From an uncultured Bacteroidota bacterium (GTDB lineage: Bacteria; Bacteroidota; Bacteroidia; Flavobacteriales; BACL11), in contig CACIJW010000006.1 of NCBI GenBank assembly GCA_902587125.1, forward strand, positions 1-64,000: a DNA stretch of 64,000 bases. Direction: 5' to 3'. Of this stretch, positions 9,103-18,158 are shown one piece after another. Positions within the stretch are counted from its first letter, which is position 1. Each line of letters opens with the position of its first letter. Made by a program: the position numbers and the translations under genes. A model generated the notes under the pieces. The model was not told the origin of the DNA and did not search any database. It saw only the letters and a program-made list of their open reading frames with translations.

Positions 9103-9136
9103 ATTTGTAAAATTAAGACTTAGTTTTAAAGAAAAA

Positions 9137-10105
9137 TTATTTCAAGGGAATTATTTGTGTGTTTCTTGAAATCAATGCCCCTAATCCGTTTTGAACATTA
9201 GAGTATACAGAAACTACCTCGCCGCCAAAAATATCAACTTCTCCGCTTTCCAAATGACTTTCTAAAGATGTATAGTACGAATAAGTATCTTCACTAAAAG
9301 TTGAAAATTCTATATTTACTGTATCACAATAACTAAATTTATATTCATATGTTTCAACATCAAGAATTATATTTTTTTCTTGTCCATCAAAAAGAGCATC
9401 TGAAAATATTACCTCATCGCCAATAAAACTGTAAGGCTCATCAAGTTCAAAAAAATTAGTTTGTGGAAAAGAAGGATCGTTGGATGAAAAGTCTACATCT
9501 CCGTCCCAATAATAATCATCAATATAGCCATACTCATCTTCAAATGATTTAGAGCATTGAGCAAAGACTCTAATTCTGTAGTAATTTCTTACAGTACCGT
9601 CATCATTAAAGCTAAAATTCAGTCTAGTTCTATCTCCTCCATCAAATGTAGTGTCAATATCAATATTAAAAATATTTATATCATCTGGTATTTTTGTCTC
9701 AGCTACTGCAGTCTCGTTAAAAGCTGGATGATTAACCTCAATTCGATAAGTAAAATTTTTAGTAGGAGTATGATTAATTTTATAAACATACATTGGATAA
9801 GTAATTTGAAGACCATCTCCATATACATTTACTTGGTATGCAGTGTCAGTATCTGGAAAAATTTGTCCAACTAGAGAGTTATTTTCAAATAAGAAAGCTT
9901 CAGCGTTAGGTAAAAAAGCAGGATTTGTATTAGAAAATGCACCAACAGAATTAGATATTATAACACTAATTGTTGTATCTGTATCGAGGACACCATTTAA
10001 CACAATCATAGGTGGGTCCTGTGGTATTTCTAAATCAATTACAGTCTCCATGTCACAGGAAGCAATTAGCGATAAGATAAAAGTTATTTTGATAAAATTA
10101 TTCAT
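9137..10105 (-). CDS. DUF4249 lipoprotein partnered with TonB-dependent receptor
   Basis: A 322-residue lipoprotein: MNNFIKITFILSLIASCDME gives lipid Cys17. The DUF4249 pattern is visible in IDLEIPQDPPMIVLNGVLD near the N-terminus, followed by a beta-sandwich-rich body with FSFNDDGTVRNYYRIRV. The family has no established biochemical function; its members are encoded next to TonB-dependent receptors and are thought to be their surface lipoprotein partners. Here the start lies two bases after the receptor stop, a clear operon. The ligand is not identifiable from the sequence. Confidence 0.88.
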   Translation of the reverse strand: MNNFIKITFILSLIASCDMETVIDLEIPQDPPMIVLNGVLDTDTTISVIISNSVGAFSNTNPAFLPNAEAFLFENNSLVGQIFPDTDTAYQVNVYGDGLQITYPMYVYKINHTPTKNFTYRIEVNHPAFNETAVAETKIPDDINIFNIDIDTTFDGGDRTRLNFSFNDDGTVRNYYRIRVFAQCSKSFEDEYGYIDDYYWDGDVDFSSNDPSFPQTNFFELDEPYSFIGDEVIFSDALFDGQEKNIILDVETYEYKFSYCDTVNIEFSTFSEDTYSYYTSLESHLESGEVDIFGGEVVSVYSNVQNGLGALISRNTQIIPLK

Positions 10106-10107
10106 TG

Positions 10108-12510
10108 TTAAAATTGTATTCTGTATGAAACTGAAGGTATGATTGGAAATAGAGAAACTTGCTTTGCAACTCTTCTAGTGTTTTGGTAAGCAAGATAGGC
10201 AAAAAATGGATTTTTTCTATTATACAAGTTATAAGCTCCAAATGACCAAGTTCCTTTATAATTTTTTTTCTGACTGTGTCTGTTTACACCAAAGTCAAGT
10301 CTATGATAGGAAGGAAGTCTGACGCTATTTCTATCTCCATAAGACTCAATATTCCATACATAAAAATTATCATTTCTTCCGCTTTGCAGAGTACTAAAAT
10401 ATGTAGATCTTGGAAATGTAATTGCATTTCCAGTACCATACACCCAAGTTAAACCAAGATCCCACTTATCGTTAAAATTATGATTCAAAACTATTGACAA
10501 ATCGTTTCTTCTATCGTATTTATACGGATACCAGTTTCCCTGATTAATATTATCAAATTTCCTATTGCTCCAACTGAGTGTGTATCCAATCCATCCTGTT
10601 GTTTTTCCTTTTTGTTTTTGGATAAAAAGTTCAAGTCCGTACGACTCTCCCTCTCCTCCAGTTTCAATAGAATTTTCCCAAGATTCTGTACTCTGTAAGT
10701 TTGAGTAGCCCGCCTCATATGTTATTAAATTATTCATTGTTTTGTAATATCCTTCTAAGCTGACTTCAATTTCACCATTTAATAATTCAGTATTAATACT
10801 TGCTGCTATCTGCTCAGAGTTTTGGGATGGTGCTGCATCTACTGCAGGTAGCCATAAATCAGATGGAAATCCAACTGAAGAGTTAGAAAGCAAATGAATA
10901 TTTTGACGCATTTTTGCATAAGATGCTTTTGCTGACCAAGTGTCTGAAAGCAAATATCTAACTGATAATCTTGGCTCAAAGCTAATATCAGTGTCACTAA
11001 ACTGATTTAAAGCTGACCTCAGATTCAATGAGTTATATATACCAAAATGTACACCTATGTTTGCTTTTAACCTGTTCGTGAATTTAATATTATCCTCAAA
11101 ATAAAAAAATGTTTCATTTGCTTTTACTTGTGGGGAAAAGAATAGAGTTGTGTCAACAGAAATATTAACATTAGAAGTATCAGCTGGTGGATAAGAAACA
11201 TTAATACTTAAATCATTTTGACCAGGTGTGAAGTTATGATTTGTGAATGAGACTCCAAATTTAATATCATGGTTAGGATTGGGAGTGTAGTCAAAATCAA
11301 TTCTTCCTCCAATGTCCTCAATACCACTTTTATAGCCAAAATCAATATCATAATTTTCATTACCTAGAGTAGTGCCTAAAGTTGATTCTACACCAAATCC
11401 AGTATTAAATTGATATTTACTGTATATTAACGTTGTATTAGAAAAAAGTTTATCACCAAATAAATGATTCCATCTGATTGTGGAGGTTATATTGCCATAA
11501 CCTAGACCTGCAATTAATCTTGTATCCTCATTAAAACCTGAGCCATCTGAAAAATTTTCAGTAAAATCAACTGCAAAAATATCATCCCCTGCATATGCAC
11601 TAATAAATAATCTGTCTTTTCTTGAAAATCTATGATTGACTTTAGCATTAAGATCATAAAAATGTAATGTCAAGTCAGTATTGTTAGGCATAAATGGCCG
11701 CACAAACAAATCAATATATGTTCTTCTACCAGCAACAATAAAAGAGGTTTTATCTTTGACAATTGGCCCCTCTATCATAAGTTTTGAGGAAATTAAACCA
11801 ACTGTGGCATCTGATTTAAACTCTTTCATATTACCATCTTTCATATCAATTTCTAGTACTGAAGATAATCTCCCGCCATATCTGGCTGGAAATCCTCCCT
11901 TAGTTAATCTCACATTTTTTATTGCATCAGCATTAAAAACAGAAAAAAGCCCACCAATATGTGATACATTATATACTGGTACACCATCCATTAAAATTAA
12001 ATTCTGGTCTGGACTTCCTCCTCTAACATAAAAGCCTGACGTTCCCTCACTGGATTGAACACCAGGTAGTAATTGAACAGCCTTTAAAACATCAACTTCT
12101 CCCATCAATGCTGGTATCGATTTAATCTGCTGAATTGGTATTTCTATTACTGATGTTTCAGTTCTTTGAACAACATTAGCTTTTCCCGTTACAGTTACCT
12201 CGTCAGTGACAATATTTGATAATTTAAATTCAGCATTAAATTCAATATCTTTATTTAAATTAAATTCTTTTGTAATTGTTTCGTAACCAATGAACTTAAA
12301 AGAAATAACATGAATCCCTTCATCAAGAGTAATGCTGTAAAATCCATATTTATTTGATGAAACTCCTGCGCTGTAATCGTTTGAAAAAATATTTGCTCCA
12401 ATGACACTTTCACCACTTTCAAAGTCACTTGCATATCCGCTTATGGTGTATTTCTGAGCTAATGTGGAAATATGAAAAAGAAATAAAAAAATAACTAAAA
12501 AAGCTCTCAT
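10108..12510 (-). CDS. TonB-dependent outer-membrane receptor with carboxypeptidase-regulatory-like N-domain
   Basis: An 800-residue outer-membrane receptor. A signal peptide (residues 1-18) is followed by a CarboxypepD_reg-like beta-sandwich (about 20-105: ISGYASDFESGESVIGANIF, KFIGYETITKEF), then the plug domain (about 110-225: LPGVQSSEGTSGFYVRGGSP, LMDGVPVYN, ARYGGRLSSV), and a 22-strand-type barrel ending in the aromatic-rich SVSYRIQF. This class imports substrates through TonB energy. Its partner is the DUF4249 lipoprotein immediately downstream, so the pair probably forms a receptor complex for an unknown nutrient. A perfect TAGTTTTG box lies nine bases before the ATG. The call is firm for class, not for substrate. 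Confidence 0.95.
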   Translation of the reverse strand: MRAFLVIFLFLFHISTLAQKYTISGYASDFESGESVIGANIFSNDYSAGVSSNKYGFYSITLDEGIHVISFKFIGYETITKEFNLNKDIEFNAEFKLSNIVTDEVTVTGKANVVQRTETSVIEIPIQQIKSIPALMGEVDVLKAVQLLPGVQSSEGTSGFYVRGGSPDQNLILMDGVPVYNVSHIGGLFSVFNADAIKNVRLTKGGFPARYGGRLSSVLEIDMKDGNMKEFKSDATVGLISSKLMIEGPIVKDKTSFIVAGRRTYIDLFVRPFMPNNTDLTLHFYDLNAKVNHRFSRKDRLFISAYAGDDIFAVDFTENFSDGSGFNEDTRLIAGLGYGNITSTIRWNHLFGDKLFSNTTLIYSKYQFNTGFGVESTLGTTLGNENYDIDFGYKSGIEDIGGRIDFDYTPNPNHDIKFGVSFTNHNFTPGQNDLSINVSYPPADTSNVNISVDTTLFFSPQVKANETFFYFEDNIKFTNRLKANIGVHFGIYNSLNLRSALNQFSDTDISFEPRLSVRYLLSDTWSAKASYAKMRQNIHLLSNSSVGFPSDLWLPAVDAAPSQNSEQIAASINTELLNGEIEVSLEGYYKTMNNLITYEAGYSNLQSTESWENSIETGGEGESYGLELFIQKQKGKTTGWIGYTLSWSNRKFDNINQGNWYPYKYDRRNDLSIVLNHNFNDKWDLGLTWVYGTGNAITFPRSTYFSTLQSGRNDNFYVWNIESYGDRNSVRLPSYHRLDFGVNRHSQKKNYKGTWSFGAYNLYNRKNPFFAYLAYQNTRRVAKQVSLFPIIPSVSYRIQF

Positions 12511-12519
12511 AAGTTAATT

Positions 12520-12527
12520 CAAAACTA
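12520..12527 (-). promoter_or_regulatory. Bacteroidota -7 box (TAGTTTTG) for the TonB receptor/DUF4249 operon
   Basis: Perfect match on the minus strand, nine bases before the ATG at 12510. The divergent folE2 box is 25 bases away. Confidence 0.45.
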
Positions 12528-12551
12528 CGAAAAGGAACCACCAAAAGGTTA

Positions 12552-12559
12552 TATATTTG
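12552..12559 (+). promoter_or_regulatory. Bacteroidota -7 box (TATATTTG) for folE2
   Basis: Perfect match, 20 bases before the folE2 ATG. No clear TTG -33 element. Confidence 0.55.
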
Positions 12560-12579
12560 CAAAAAATATTAATTGAAAT

Positions 12580-13614
12580 ATGAAAAAATTCAGTGAGGGT
12601 AGTATTAAAAGTAAATATGAATGGGTTGGTGATGTTAAGTCTTACAAGGAACCTAATAATAATAAGCACTCGCTAAAATATAATGAACCTGATAGAGAAT
12701 TTGACTCAAAGTATAAGCCAACCAAAGAGGAAATTGAAACTTTTCCAGATTTACAAAACGGACCTTCTTCTTTGATACAAGGGTCTGCTGTTGAAATACA
12801 GCAGGTTGGAATTCATAATTTCAGAATTCCGTTAAAGTTCAAAACTAGAGACAACGGGATCATTGAGCTTGAGACCAAAGTAACAGGTACGGTATCTCTC
12901 GAGGCACATAAAAAGGGAATTAATATGTCTAGGATTATGAGATCCTTTTATGAGCATAAAAAAGAAACTTTTAGCATCAATAAACTTGAAAATATTTTAG
13001 CAAAGTACAAAGAGAAATTAAAGTCTTTTGACTCAAAAATAGCCCTGAAAATTTCATATCCAATCATACAGAAATCGCTAAGGTCAGATTTAGAGGGATA
13101 TCAATATTACAATGTAACCTTTGAAGGTGACCTCAACAAAGAAGGTGAATTAAAAAAAATAATGCATTTTGATTTTGTTTATTCATCCGCATGCCCCTGC
13201 TCTTACGAACTAGCAGAGCATGCTCGAAAATATAGAAACAAAGTAACTGTTTCTCATTCACAAAGATCAGTTGCTAGACTATCCATTGAATTTGAAGATA
13301 TGATATGGATAGAAGATTTGAAAGAAATTTGTGAAAAGGCTTTAAAAACAGAAACTCAAGTGATTGTCAAAAGAGAAGATGAAATGGCGTTTGCAGAACT
13401 TAATGGATCTTATCTTAAATTTGTTGAGGATGCTGCTAGGCTATTATATAAGGAGTTGGTCCATGACAAGCGTATCAAAGATTTTCGTATTGTTTGTTCA
13501 CATCAAGAGTCGCTTCACTCGCACGATGCAGTTTCCGTCATACTAGCCCCAAATAGTAAGTTTAGTAAAGATATTTCTCATGAACTTTGGTCAAGCTTAA
13601 TTCATACCTCATAA
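12580..13614 (+). CDS. folE2: GTP cyclohydrolase I type IB (FolE2)
   Basis: Converts GTP to 7,8-dihydroneopterin triphosphate, the first step of tetrahydrofolate (and queuosine precursor) synthesis. The 344-residue protein shows the COG1469 signatures [13 protein letters not shown] (residues 106-118) and [15 protein letters not shown] (about 202-216, with Cys205 and Cys207), plus a C-terminal [12 protein letters not shown] and HSQRSVARL. FolE2 is the type that does not strictly need zinc, in contrast to FolE. About 65 residues precede the conserved core. It heads a run with a SHOCT-domain gene (12-base gap) and fabD. Other folate genes in the window are folK, thyA and folA. Confidence 0.93.
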   Translation: MKKFSEGSIKSKYEWVGDVKSYKEPNNNKHSLKYNEPDREFDSKYKPTKEEIETFPDLQNGPSSLIQGSAVEIQQVGIHNFRIPLKFKTRDNGIIELETKVTGTVSLEAHKKGINMSRIMRSFYEHKKETFSINKLENILAKYKEKLKSFDSKIALKISYPIIQKSLRSDLEGYQYYNVTFEGDLNKEGELKKIMHFDFVYSSACPCSYELAEHARKYRNKVTVSHSQRSVARLSIEFEDMIWIEDLKEICEKALKTETQVIVKREDEMAFAELNGSYLKFVEDAARLLYKELVHDKRIKDFRIVCSHQESLHSHDAVSVILAPNSKFSKDISHELWSSLIHTS

Positions 13615-13626
13615 AAAAATTAAAAA

Positions 13627-14322
13627 ATGAAAAAAATTATTATTTTAACACTTTTGCCTTTAATCTCATATTCACAAATAGATAAAATTTTACCAATATT
13701 CTCTAGTCCTCAATTAGAAAAAATTGTCTACAATCAAACTCAGGACATTAATTATGTAAAAAATATAAAAAACAACACAACAGTTGATAGCTATGAAACA
13801 AAAGATAAACACTTAATTAAAGTTGGTGATACTATCACAATAGGAACTGCTTTCAATAAAAAAGGTAGGAACATTTTAGGAGATTTATTTTCAACCATTG
13901 CAACTGGAAATATAAAAGGTACTACCAAAGAGCCAGATTATTTACCCCACAGTTACAATGGACAAAAAGTAATTGTTGAATCAATTTATGTCCTGCATGA
14001 AAAATATAATGGTTATAACCCTCTATACAATAGAAAAGAAATGCCTCTTTACGTATTAGTTTATGCCAAAAGACCCAAAGTTCAAAATGTTAATATTAAA
14101 AATATATCTACTGCCTTATCTCACAAAAGAATAACTGTCATAGATATTGAAAAAGCTTTTGACTTAGGTGAAGTAATCAATCCCGTAAAAAAGATAAATA
14201 GAGAAGAAGCAATTAAAAAACTCAAAGAAGCTAAAGATTTGTATGAATTAGACTTAATGAGTAAATCTGAATATAAAAAATTAAGATTAGAGCTCACTCC
14301 AATAATAACTAACAAGAACTAA
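13627..14322 (+). CDS. Exported protein with C-terminal SHOCT-like motif
   Basis: A 231-residue protein beginning with a signal peptide (MKKIIILTLLPLISYSQ). The middle is predicted beta-rich and I do not recognise it. The last 35 residues (EEAIKKLKEAKDLYELDLM, then SKSEYKKLRLEL) match the SHOCT pattern, a short two-helix module found at protein ends, often linked to oligomerisation. It sits between folE2 (12-base gap) and fabD (one-base gap), so it is probably cotranscribed with essential metabolic genes, though no functional link is evident. Function unknown. Confidence 0.75.
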   Translation: MKKIIILTLLPLISYSQIDKILPIFSSPQLEKIVYNQTQDINYVKNIKNNTTVDSYETKDKHLIKVGDTITIGTAFNKKGRNILGDLFSTIATGNIKGTTKEPDYLPHSYNGQKVIVESIYVLHEKYNGYNPLYNRKEMPLYVLVYAKRPKVQNVNIKNISTALSHKRITVIDIEKAFDLGEVINPVKKINREEAIKKLKEAKDLYELDLMSKSEYKKLRLELTPIITNKN

Positions 14323-14323
14323 C

Positions 14324-15214
14324 ATGAATGCTTTTGTTTTCCCTGGACAAGGTTCACAACATCTTGGAATGGGTGCTGACTTGTATAACTCAAATCAAAA
14401 AGCTCAACAAATATTTGAAGATGCTAATGAAATTCTTGGTTTCAAGATAACAGACATAATGTTTGGTGAGGACCAAGAAGCTTTAAAACAAACCAACATT
14501 ACTCAACCCGCAATTTATATACATTCAATGGTAACTGCTCTAATCGCTAACAAATTTTTTAAGCCTGACGCAGTTGCAGGTCACTCTCTTGGGGAATTCA
14601 CAGCTTTGGCTGCAGCAAACTACATAAGTTTTGAAGATGGTCTTAGATTGGTTCAAAAAAGAGCTCTCGCAATGCAAGAAGCATGCGAGAAAAATGAATC
14701 TTCTATGGCAGCAATCGTTGGACTTGAAGACAAGATAGTTGAGGACGTTTGCTTGCAATCAAAGGAAACATTGGTAGCAGCTAATTATAACTATCCTGGG
14801 CAGATTGTTATTTCTGGCACAATTAATGCTGTTAATTTAGCCTGTAATAAATTGACTGAACTTGGAGCAAGAAGGGCTTTAGTTCTTCCTGTAAGAGGAG
14901 CATTTCATTCTCCACTGATGAAAAGTGCTGAAGAATCTCTTTCAAAAGCGATTAATGGCATACAGTTCAAAGAAGGTACTTGTCCAATATATCAAAACAT
15001 TACAGGAATGCCTTACACAGATATTGAGAAAATAAAACATAACTTAGTTAATCAGTTGACCAGCTCTGTCAAATGGACTCAAACAATGGAAAATATGAAA
15101 CTTAATGGTTTGACATCCGTTACAGAAGTCGGCCCTGGAAAAGTCATTCAAGGATTATTCAAAAGAATATCTCGAGATTTAGAGACAAAAAGTTTACATC
15201 AGCTGATCGTTTAG
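14324..15214 (+). CDS. fabD: Malonyl-CoA:ACP transacylase
   Basis: Transfers malonyl from CoA to acyl carrier protein at the entry to fatty-acid elongation in the cytosol. The 296 residues contain VFPGQGSQHLGMG at 5-17, the nucleophile Ser88 in AGHSLGE, Arg113 in QKRALAMQ, and His195 in GAFHSPLM, which is the complete acyltransferase set. The start is one base after the SHOCT gene stop. Its last 21 bases overlap the 3' end of the convergent CpsB-type gene. No other fab gene is adjacent. A secure call. Confidence 0.96.
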   Translation: MNAFVFPGQGSQHLGMGADLYNSNQKAQQIFEDANEILGFKITDIMFGEDQEALKQTNITQPAIYIHSMVTALIANKFFKPDAVAGHSLGEFTALAAANYISFEDGLRLVQKRALAMQEACEKNESSMAAIVGLEDKIVEDVCLQSKETLVAANYNYPGQIVISGTINAVNLACNKLTELGARRALVLPVRGAFHSPLMKSAEESLSKAINGIQFKEGTCPIYQNITGMPYTDIEKIKHNLVNQLTSSVKWTQTMENMKLNGLTSVTEVGPGKVIQGLFKRISRDLETKSLHQLIV

Positions 15215-15937
15215 AAGCTTGCCAGAATTTAATAAAACTGATAGCATAGGTTCAATTTTACACTTATCATACAACTTTGTTTGATTCAAATTATGACAGT
15301 CAGTGCCAATAAATGATATCATATTGTTATCAATTAACCAATTTGCTCTTTCCCTCACATTATTTGAATAATATCCAATCGAGGATAAAATATTTAATTG
15401 CAAGTAAACTCCTCTGTTTATAAAATCCTCTAAATCACTTTCTGTTAAGTATAGATATCTTTCAGCATGAGCTAAAATTACCTTATACCCTTTTAATTGC
15501 AATTGAAAGATAGTCTCGAGATAATTATGTGGAGCTGTTAAAAAAGAAAACTCAATTAGAATATAATTATCACCTAGAGTTAGAAATTTTTCTCCAGCTA
15601 GAACTTTTTGTTGAAAATCATAATCAACAAAGTATTCTGCAGCAGCTTCCATTTTTATGTCAATTGATTGCTTTAAAAGCTCCTCTTTCACTGTTTTAAG
15701 CCCAGATCTAATGGTTTCAATGCTATTGTTATAAAAATCTGTCATTATATGTGGAGTAGTAATAATTTTTTTAAATCCATGATTTTGAAGAGCATTAATT
15801 AGTTCAATGCTGTTTTGAAGGTCTTTAGCCCCGTCGTCTATAGAAGGAATTAAATGTGAATGCATATCCAGTCCAATTTCAGCAAAATCTAACGGCTGAA
15901 TTTCTTTTTTTTTCTTTTTTTTAAACCAACTGAACAT
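15194..15937 (-). CDS. CpsB/CapC-type tyrosine-protein phosphatase (PHP fold)
   Basis: A 247-residue PHP-domain protein. Metal-binding motifs are DMHSHLIPSIDDGA (His26, His28), TPHIMTDFY, ILAHAERY and FIGTDCHN, in the order expected for the manganese-dependent CpsB/YwqE family, which dephosphorylates tyrosine on capsule or exopolysaccharide kinases. The lysine-rich start MFSWFKKKKKKE is unusual but is the only ATG that fits the promoter, a perfect TATATTTG 20 bases upstream. No capsule gene cluster is adjacent, so the partner kinase must be elsewhere. The 3' end overlaps fabD by 21 bases. Confidence 0.88.
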   Translation of the reverse strand: MFSWFKKKKKKEIQPLDFAEIGLDMHSHLIPSIDDGAKDLQNSIELINALQNHGFKKIITTPHIMTDFYNNSIETIRSGLKTVKEELLKQSIDIKMEAAAEYFVDYDFQQKVLAGEKFLTLGDNYILIEFSFLTAPHNYLETIFQLQLKGYKVILAHAERYLYLTESDLEDFINRGVYLQLNILSSIGYYSNNVRERANWLIDNNMISFIGTDCHNLNQTKLYDKCKIEPMLSVLLNSGKLLNDQLM

Positions 15938-15957
15938 TTATTAAAAATATCAACAAA

Positions 15958-15965
15958 CAAATATA
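15958..15965 (-). promoter_or_regulatory. Bacteroidota -7 box (TATATTTG) for the CpsB-type gene
   Basis: Perfect match on the minus strand, 20 bases before the ATG at 15937. Confidence 0.5.
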
Positions 15966-16006
15966 TTTATTTGTTACTTTATTGAAAATTTATTGTAGTA
16001 ATAATA

Positions 16007-16732
16007 ATGAGGTTTGCAAAACTATTTTTTGTTGTAACATTTGTGAGTAGCTCTGCTTCATCTCAAATCTCAAACTTTATTAATATTAATTATCGTTATT
16101 TAACTCCTCATTTTGAAACAAAGAAAACATATGGCCCTAGCTCATCAATAGGGCTAGAACATACCAAAAGTTTAAAATCATACTTTTATTCAGTTGATTG
16201 CAACTATGAGTTTGGAAATAAAATCAATGACTCTTTAATTTTAGAAAACATTACAACAAATAACAACGAGTTAATCTCATCTGATGGAAGTTTTGCTAAT
16301 ATACTATTATACAAAAGAGGTTTTTTTTCGCATTTTTCAATTGGTAAAATTGTCAGAACTGGTAAATCACAAAAAACCGGTTTTTATCCCTCAATAGGCA
16401 TTGGATATTCTCAAAGTAAAATTTTGATTGAAACAAGAAACCAAAACATACCTTTTCTTAATGAAGAATACAAAAAAGGATATGATAAAAAAAGAGGAGG
16501 ACTTAGTACTAAAGCAAGCATAGATTTTAGATACTTTAATAGAAAAAATAATTGGCAATTCATTGTTGGTTCAGAGTTAATTCATTCGCTAACAAAAAAC
16601 TACAGAAGATACTTTTACAGTGATCAGATTTTTTCTGATAATAATTTAAAAAACGATCTTTTATTTAGCTTAAAATTTGGACTTATTATACCAATAAATA
16701 GAGCTAATAATGAAAAATTTCATTACTTCTAA
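16007..16732 (+). CDS. Putative outer-membrane beta-barrel protein
   Basis: A 241-residue exported protein: the signal peptide MRFAKLFFVVTFVSSSASSQ ends in a Bacteroidota-style SSQ. The mature part alternates polar and aromatic residues (FININYRYLTPHF, YSVDCNYEFGN, TGFYPSIGIGYSQSK, SIDFRYFNRK, LLFSLKFGLIIP), as in small outer-membrane barrels. I recognise no specific family. It ends directly against the waaA start with no spacer, so the two are probably cotranscribed, and a role in the outer membrane would fit. Function unknown. Confidence 0.7.
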   Translation: MRFAKLFFVVTFVSSSASSQISNFININYRYLTPHFETKKTYGPSSSIGLEHTKSLKSYFYSVDCNYEFGNKINDSLILENITTNNNELISSDGSFANILLYKRGFFSHFSIGKIVRTGKSQKTGFYPSIGIGYSQSKILIETRNQNIPFLNEEYKKGYDKKRGGLSTKASIDFRYFNRKNNWQFIVGSELIHSLTKNYRRYFYSDQIFSDNNLKNDLLFSLKFGLIIPINRANNEKFHYF

Positions 16733-17914
16733 ATGAGGGTTTTATATAATATTTCATTGTCTTTAATATGGCTGATAATCAAAGCTTATTCTTTATTTGA
16801 TAAAAAGACCAAATTATTTGTTGAGCTTAGAAAAAACCAAAAAATTATTTCTAAAGAAAATGTTGTTTTATTTCACTGCTCATCATTAGGAGAATATGAA
16901 AGTATTAAATATTTCATTCGCTTATACAAAGAAAGAAATAAAAACTCATCAATTTTTTTATCAGCTTTCTCACCATCTCTTCAGCATCATAATATTGATT
17001 TTAACTACATAGATTATTTCTTTTATCTGCCAATTGATTTAAGCAAAAATGCTAAAAAAATAATTTCTTTAATAAATCCAAAAAAAGTATTTTTTGTAAA
17101 AAAGGAAATATGGTTAAATTATATTTTTGAAATATCAAAAAGAAACATACCACTGTATCTTATTTCCGGAAAATTCAAAAAAAAAGATATAATATTTAGT
17201 TCTAATTGGGTAATCAATCATCTAAAAATGTTTGATTTTATTTTTACCAATGACCATGAAAGCAATGATGTTCTAAAATCAAAAAACATAAATAATTATA
17301 TATTTTCTGGTGATACAAGATTCGACTCCATTTCTAACAATAACAAGGGCATTTTTAATTTAAAAAGAATTAATGATTTTTGTGGTGATAAAGATATAAT
17401 TGTATTTGGAAGTGTTTATAAAGAGGATATAAAATTAATTGAAGATTTCATTACAAAAAATAATTCGTACAAATACTTAATTGCTTTTCATAATGATTGC
17501 AAAAAGAACAATGATATTATAAAAAAATATGATTATATAAATTATTCTGACAATAGCCAAAATAAAGCTAACATTATGATAATTGATGAATTTGGAATAT
17601 TAAAAAACATATACAAGTTTGCGAAAATAGTATATGTGGGAGGAGGATTTAATAAAGGAGTTCACAACATTTTAGAACCAATATTTTTTGGGAATCCTGT
17701 TTTATTTGGACCTAAATTTAAAAACTTTAATGAAGCAAAAAAAGCTATCAGACTTGGCATAGCTATACCAGTTTCAAATAAAAATGAATTCGAAGTTAGC
17801 GTAGAAAAATTTAAAAATTTTGACAGGACTAAATCAAGAAAGTACTTTAAATCAAATTTAGGGGCATCTAATAATATCATGCTTGAACTAGATAAACAAA
17901 AAAACGAGAAGTAA
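16733..17914 (+). CDS. waaA: 3-deoxy-D-manno-octulosonic-acid (Kdo) transferase
   Basis: Transfers Kdo from CMP-Kdo to lipid A precursor at the inner membrane during lipopolysaccharide synthesis. The 393 residues begin with a membrane anchor (about 4-20), then the catalytic CSSLGEYES segment (Glu54) corresponding to the family SVGE motif. The GT-B C-terminal domain has VYVGGGFNKGVHNILEPIFF and NPVLFGPKFKNFNEAKKAI. Composition is very lysine- and asparagine-rich. The stop codon lies inside the stem of the terminator hairpin for the convergent tRNA-Leu. I am confident of the family; the number of Kdo units added is not predictable. Confidence 0.93.
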   Translation: MRVLYNISLSLIWLIIKAYSLFDKKTKLFVELRKNQKIISKENVVLFHCSSLGEYESIKYFIRLYKERNKNSSIFLSAFSPSLQHHNIDFNYIDYFFYLPIDLSKNAKKIISLINPKKVFFVKKEIWLNYIFEISKRNIPLYLISGKFKKKDIIFSSNWVINHLKMFDFIFTNDHESNDVLKSKNINNYIFSGDTRFDSISNNNKGIFNLKRINDFCGDKDIIVFGSVYKEDIKLIEDFITKNNSYKYLIAFHNDCKKNNDIIKKYDYINYSDNSQNKANIMIIDEFGILKNIYKFAKIVYVGGGFNKGVHNILEPIFFGNPVLFGPKFKNFNEAKKAIRLGIAIPVSNKNEFEVSVEKFKNFDRTKSRKYFKSNLGASNNIMLELDKQKNEK

Positions 17915-17930
17915 ACTAAATTACTTCTCG
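17898..17930 (-). terminator. Intrinsic terminator after tRNA-Leu(UAA), embedded in the waaA 3' end
   Basis: On the minus strand a perfect 10-bp stem (17921-17930 with 17905-17914) and a 6-base loop are followed by a run of seven U. The waaA TAA stop (17912-17914) is part of the stem. There is no T-run on the plus side, so it serves the tRNA transcript. Confidence 0.75.
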
Positions 17931-17934
17931 TCTG

Positions 17935-18019
17935 TACCCGGGACGGGACTTGAACCCGTACGAACGCAATGTTCATTGGATTTTAAGTCCAACGTGTCTA
18001 CCAATTCCACCACCCGGGC
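17935..18019 (-). tRNA. tRNA-Leu(UAA)
   Basis: An 85-nt class II tRNA. The acceptor stem GCCCGGG pairs with CCCGGGT, and the T-arm holds GGTTCAAGTCC. The anticodon loop CTTAAAA within a TTGGA/TCCAA stem gives anticodon UAA (17983-17985), and a variable arm of the Leu type follows. The discriminator base is A; the CCA end is not encoded. It lies 29 bases downstream of tRNA-Gly but is separated from it by a terminator hairpin, so readthrough or a separate promoter is needed. Confidence 0.97.
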
Positions 18020-18021
18020 TT

Positions 18022-18047
18022 AAAAAAAATCCTCTAAATGAGGATTT
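18022..18047 (-). terminator. Intrinsic terminator between tRNA-Gly and tRNA-Leu
   Basis: On the minus strand an 8-bp stem (AAATCCTC with GAGGATTT, 18040-18047 and 18027-18034) with a 5-base loop, running into eight U. It starts two bases after the tRNA-Gly end. It may also act as a processing signal if the two tRNAs are cotranscribed. Confidence 0.65.
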
Positions 18048-18048
18048 G

Positions 18049-18120
18049 AGCGAGTGATGGGATTTGAACCCACGACCCTCACCTTGGCAAGGTGATGCTC
18101 TACCCCTGAGCTACACTCGC
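18049..18120 (-). tRNA. tRNA-Gly(GCC)
   Basis: A 72-nt tRNA with acceptor stem GCGAGTG paired with CACTCGC, D-arm TAGCTCAGGGGTAGAGC, T-arm GGGTTCAAATCCC, and anticodon loop TTGCCAA in a CACCT/AGGTG stem, giving GCC. CCA is not encoded; the discriminator is U. A perfect TAAATTTG box is 15 bases upstream. Confidence 0.97.
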
Positions 18121-18135
18121 ATTTTCAAAGAGGAG

Positions 18136-18143
18136 CAAATTTA
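18136..18143 (-). promoter_or_regulatory. Bacteroidota -7 box (TAAATTTG) for tRNA-Gly
   Basis: Perfect match on the minus strand, 15 bases before the mature tRNA 5' end and just after the mutS stop, giving the tRNAs their own promoter. Confidence 0.55.
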
Positions 18144-18158
18144 AATAAAAAAGCTCAA

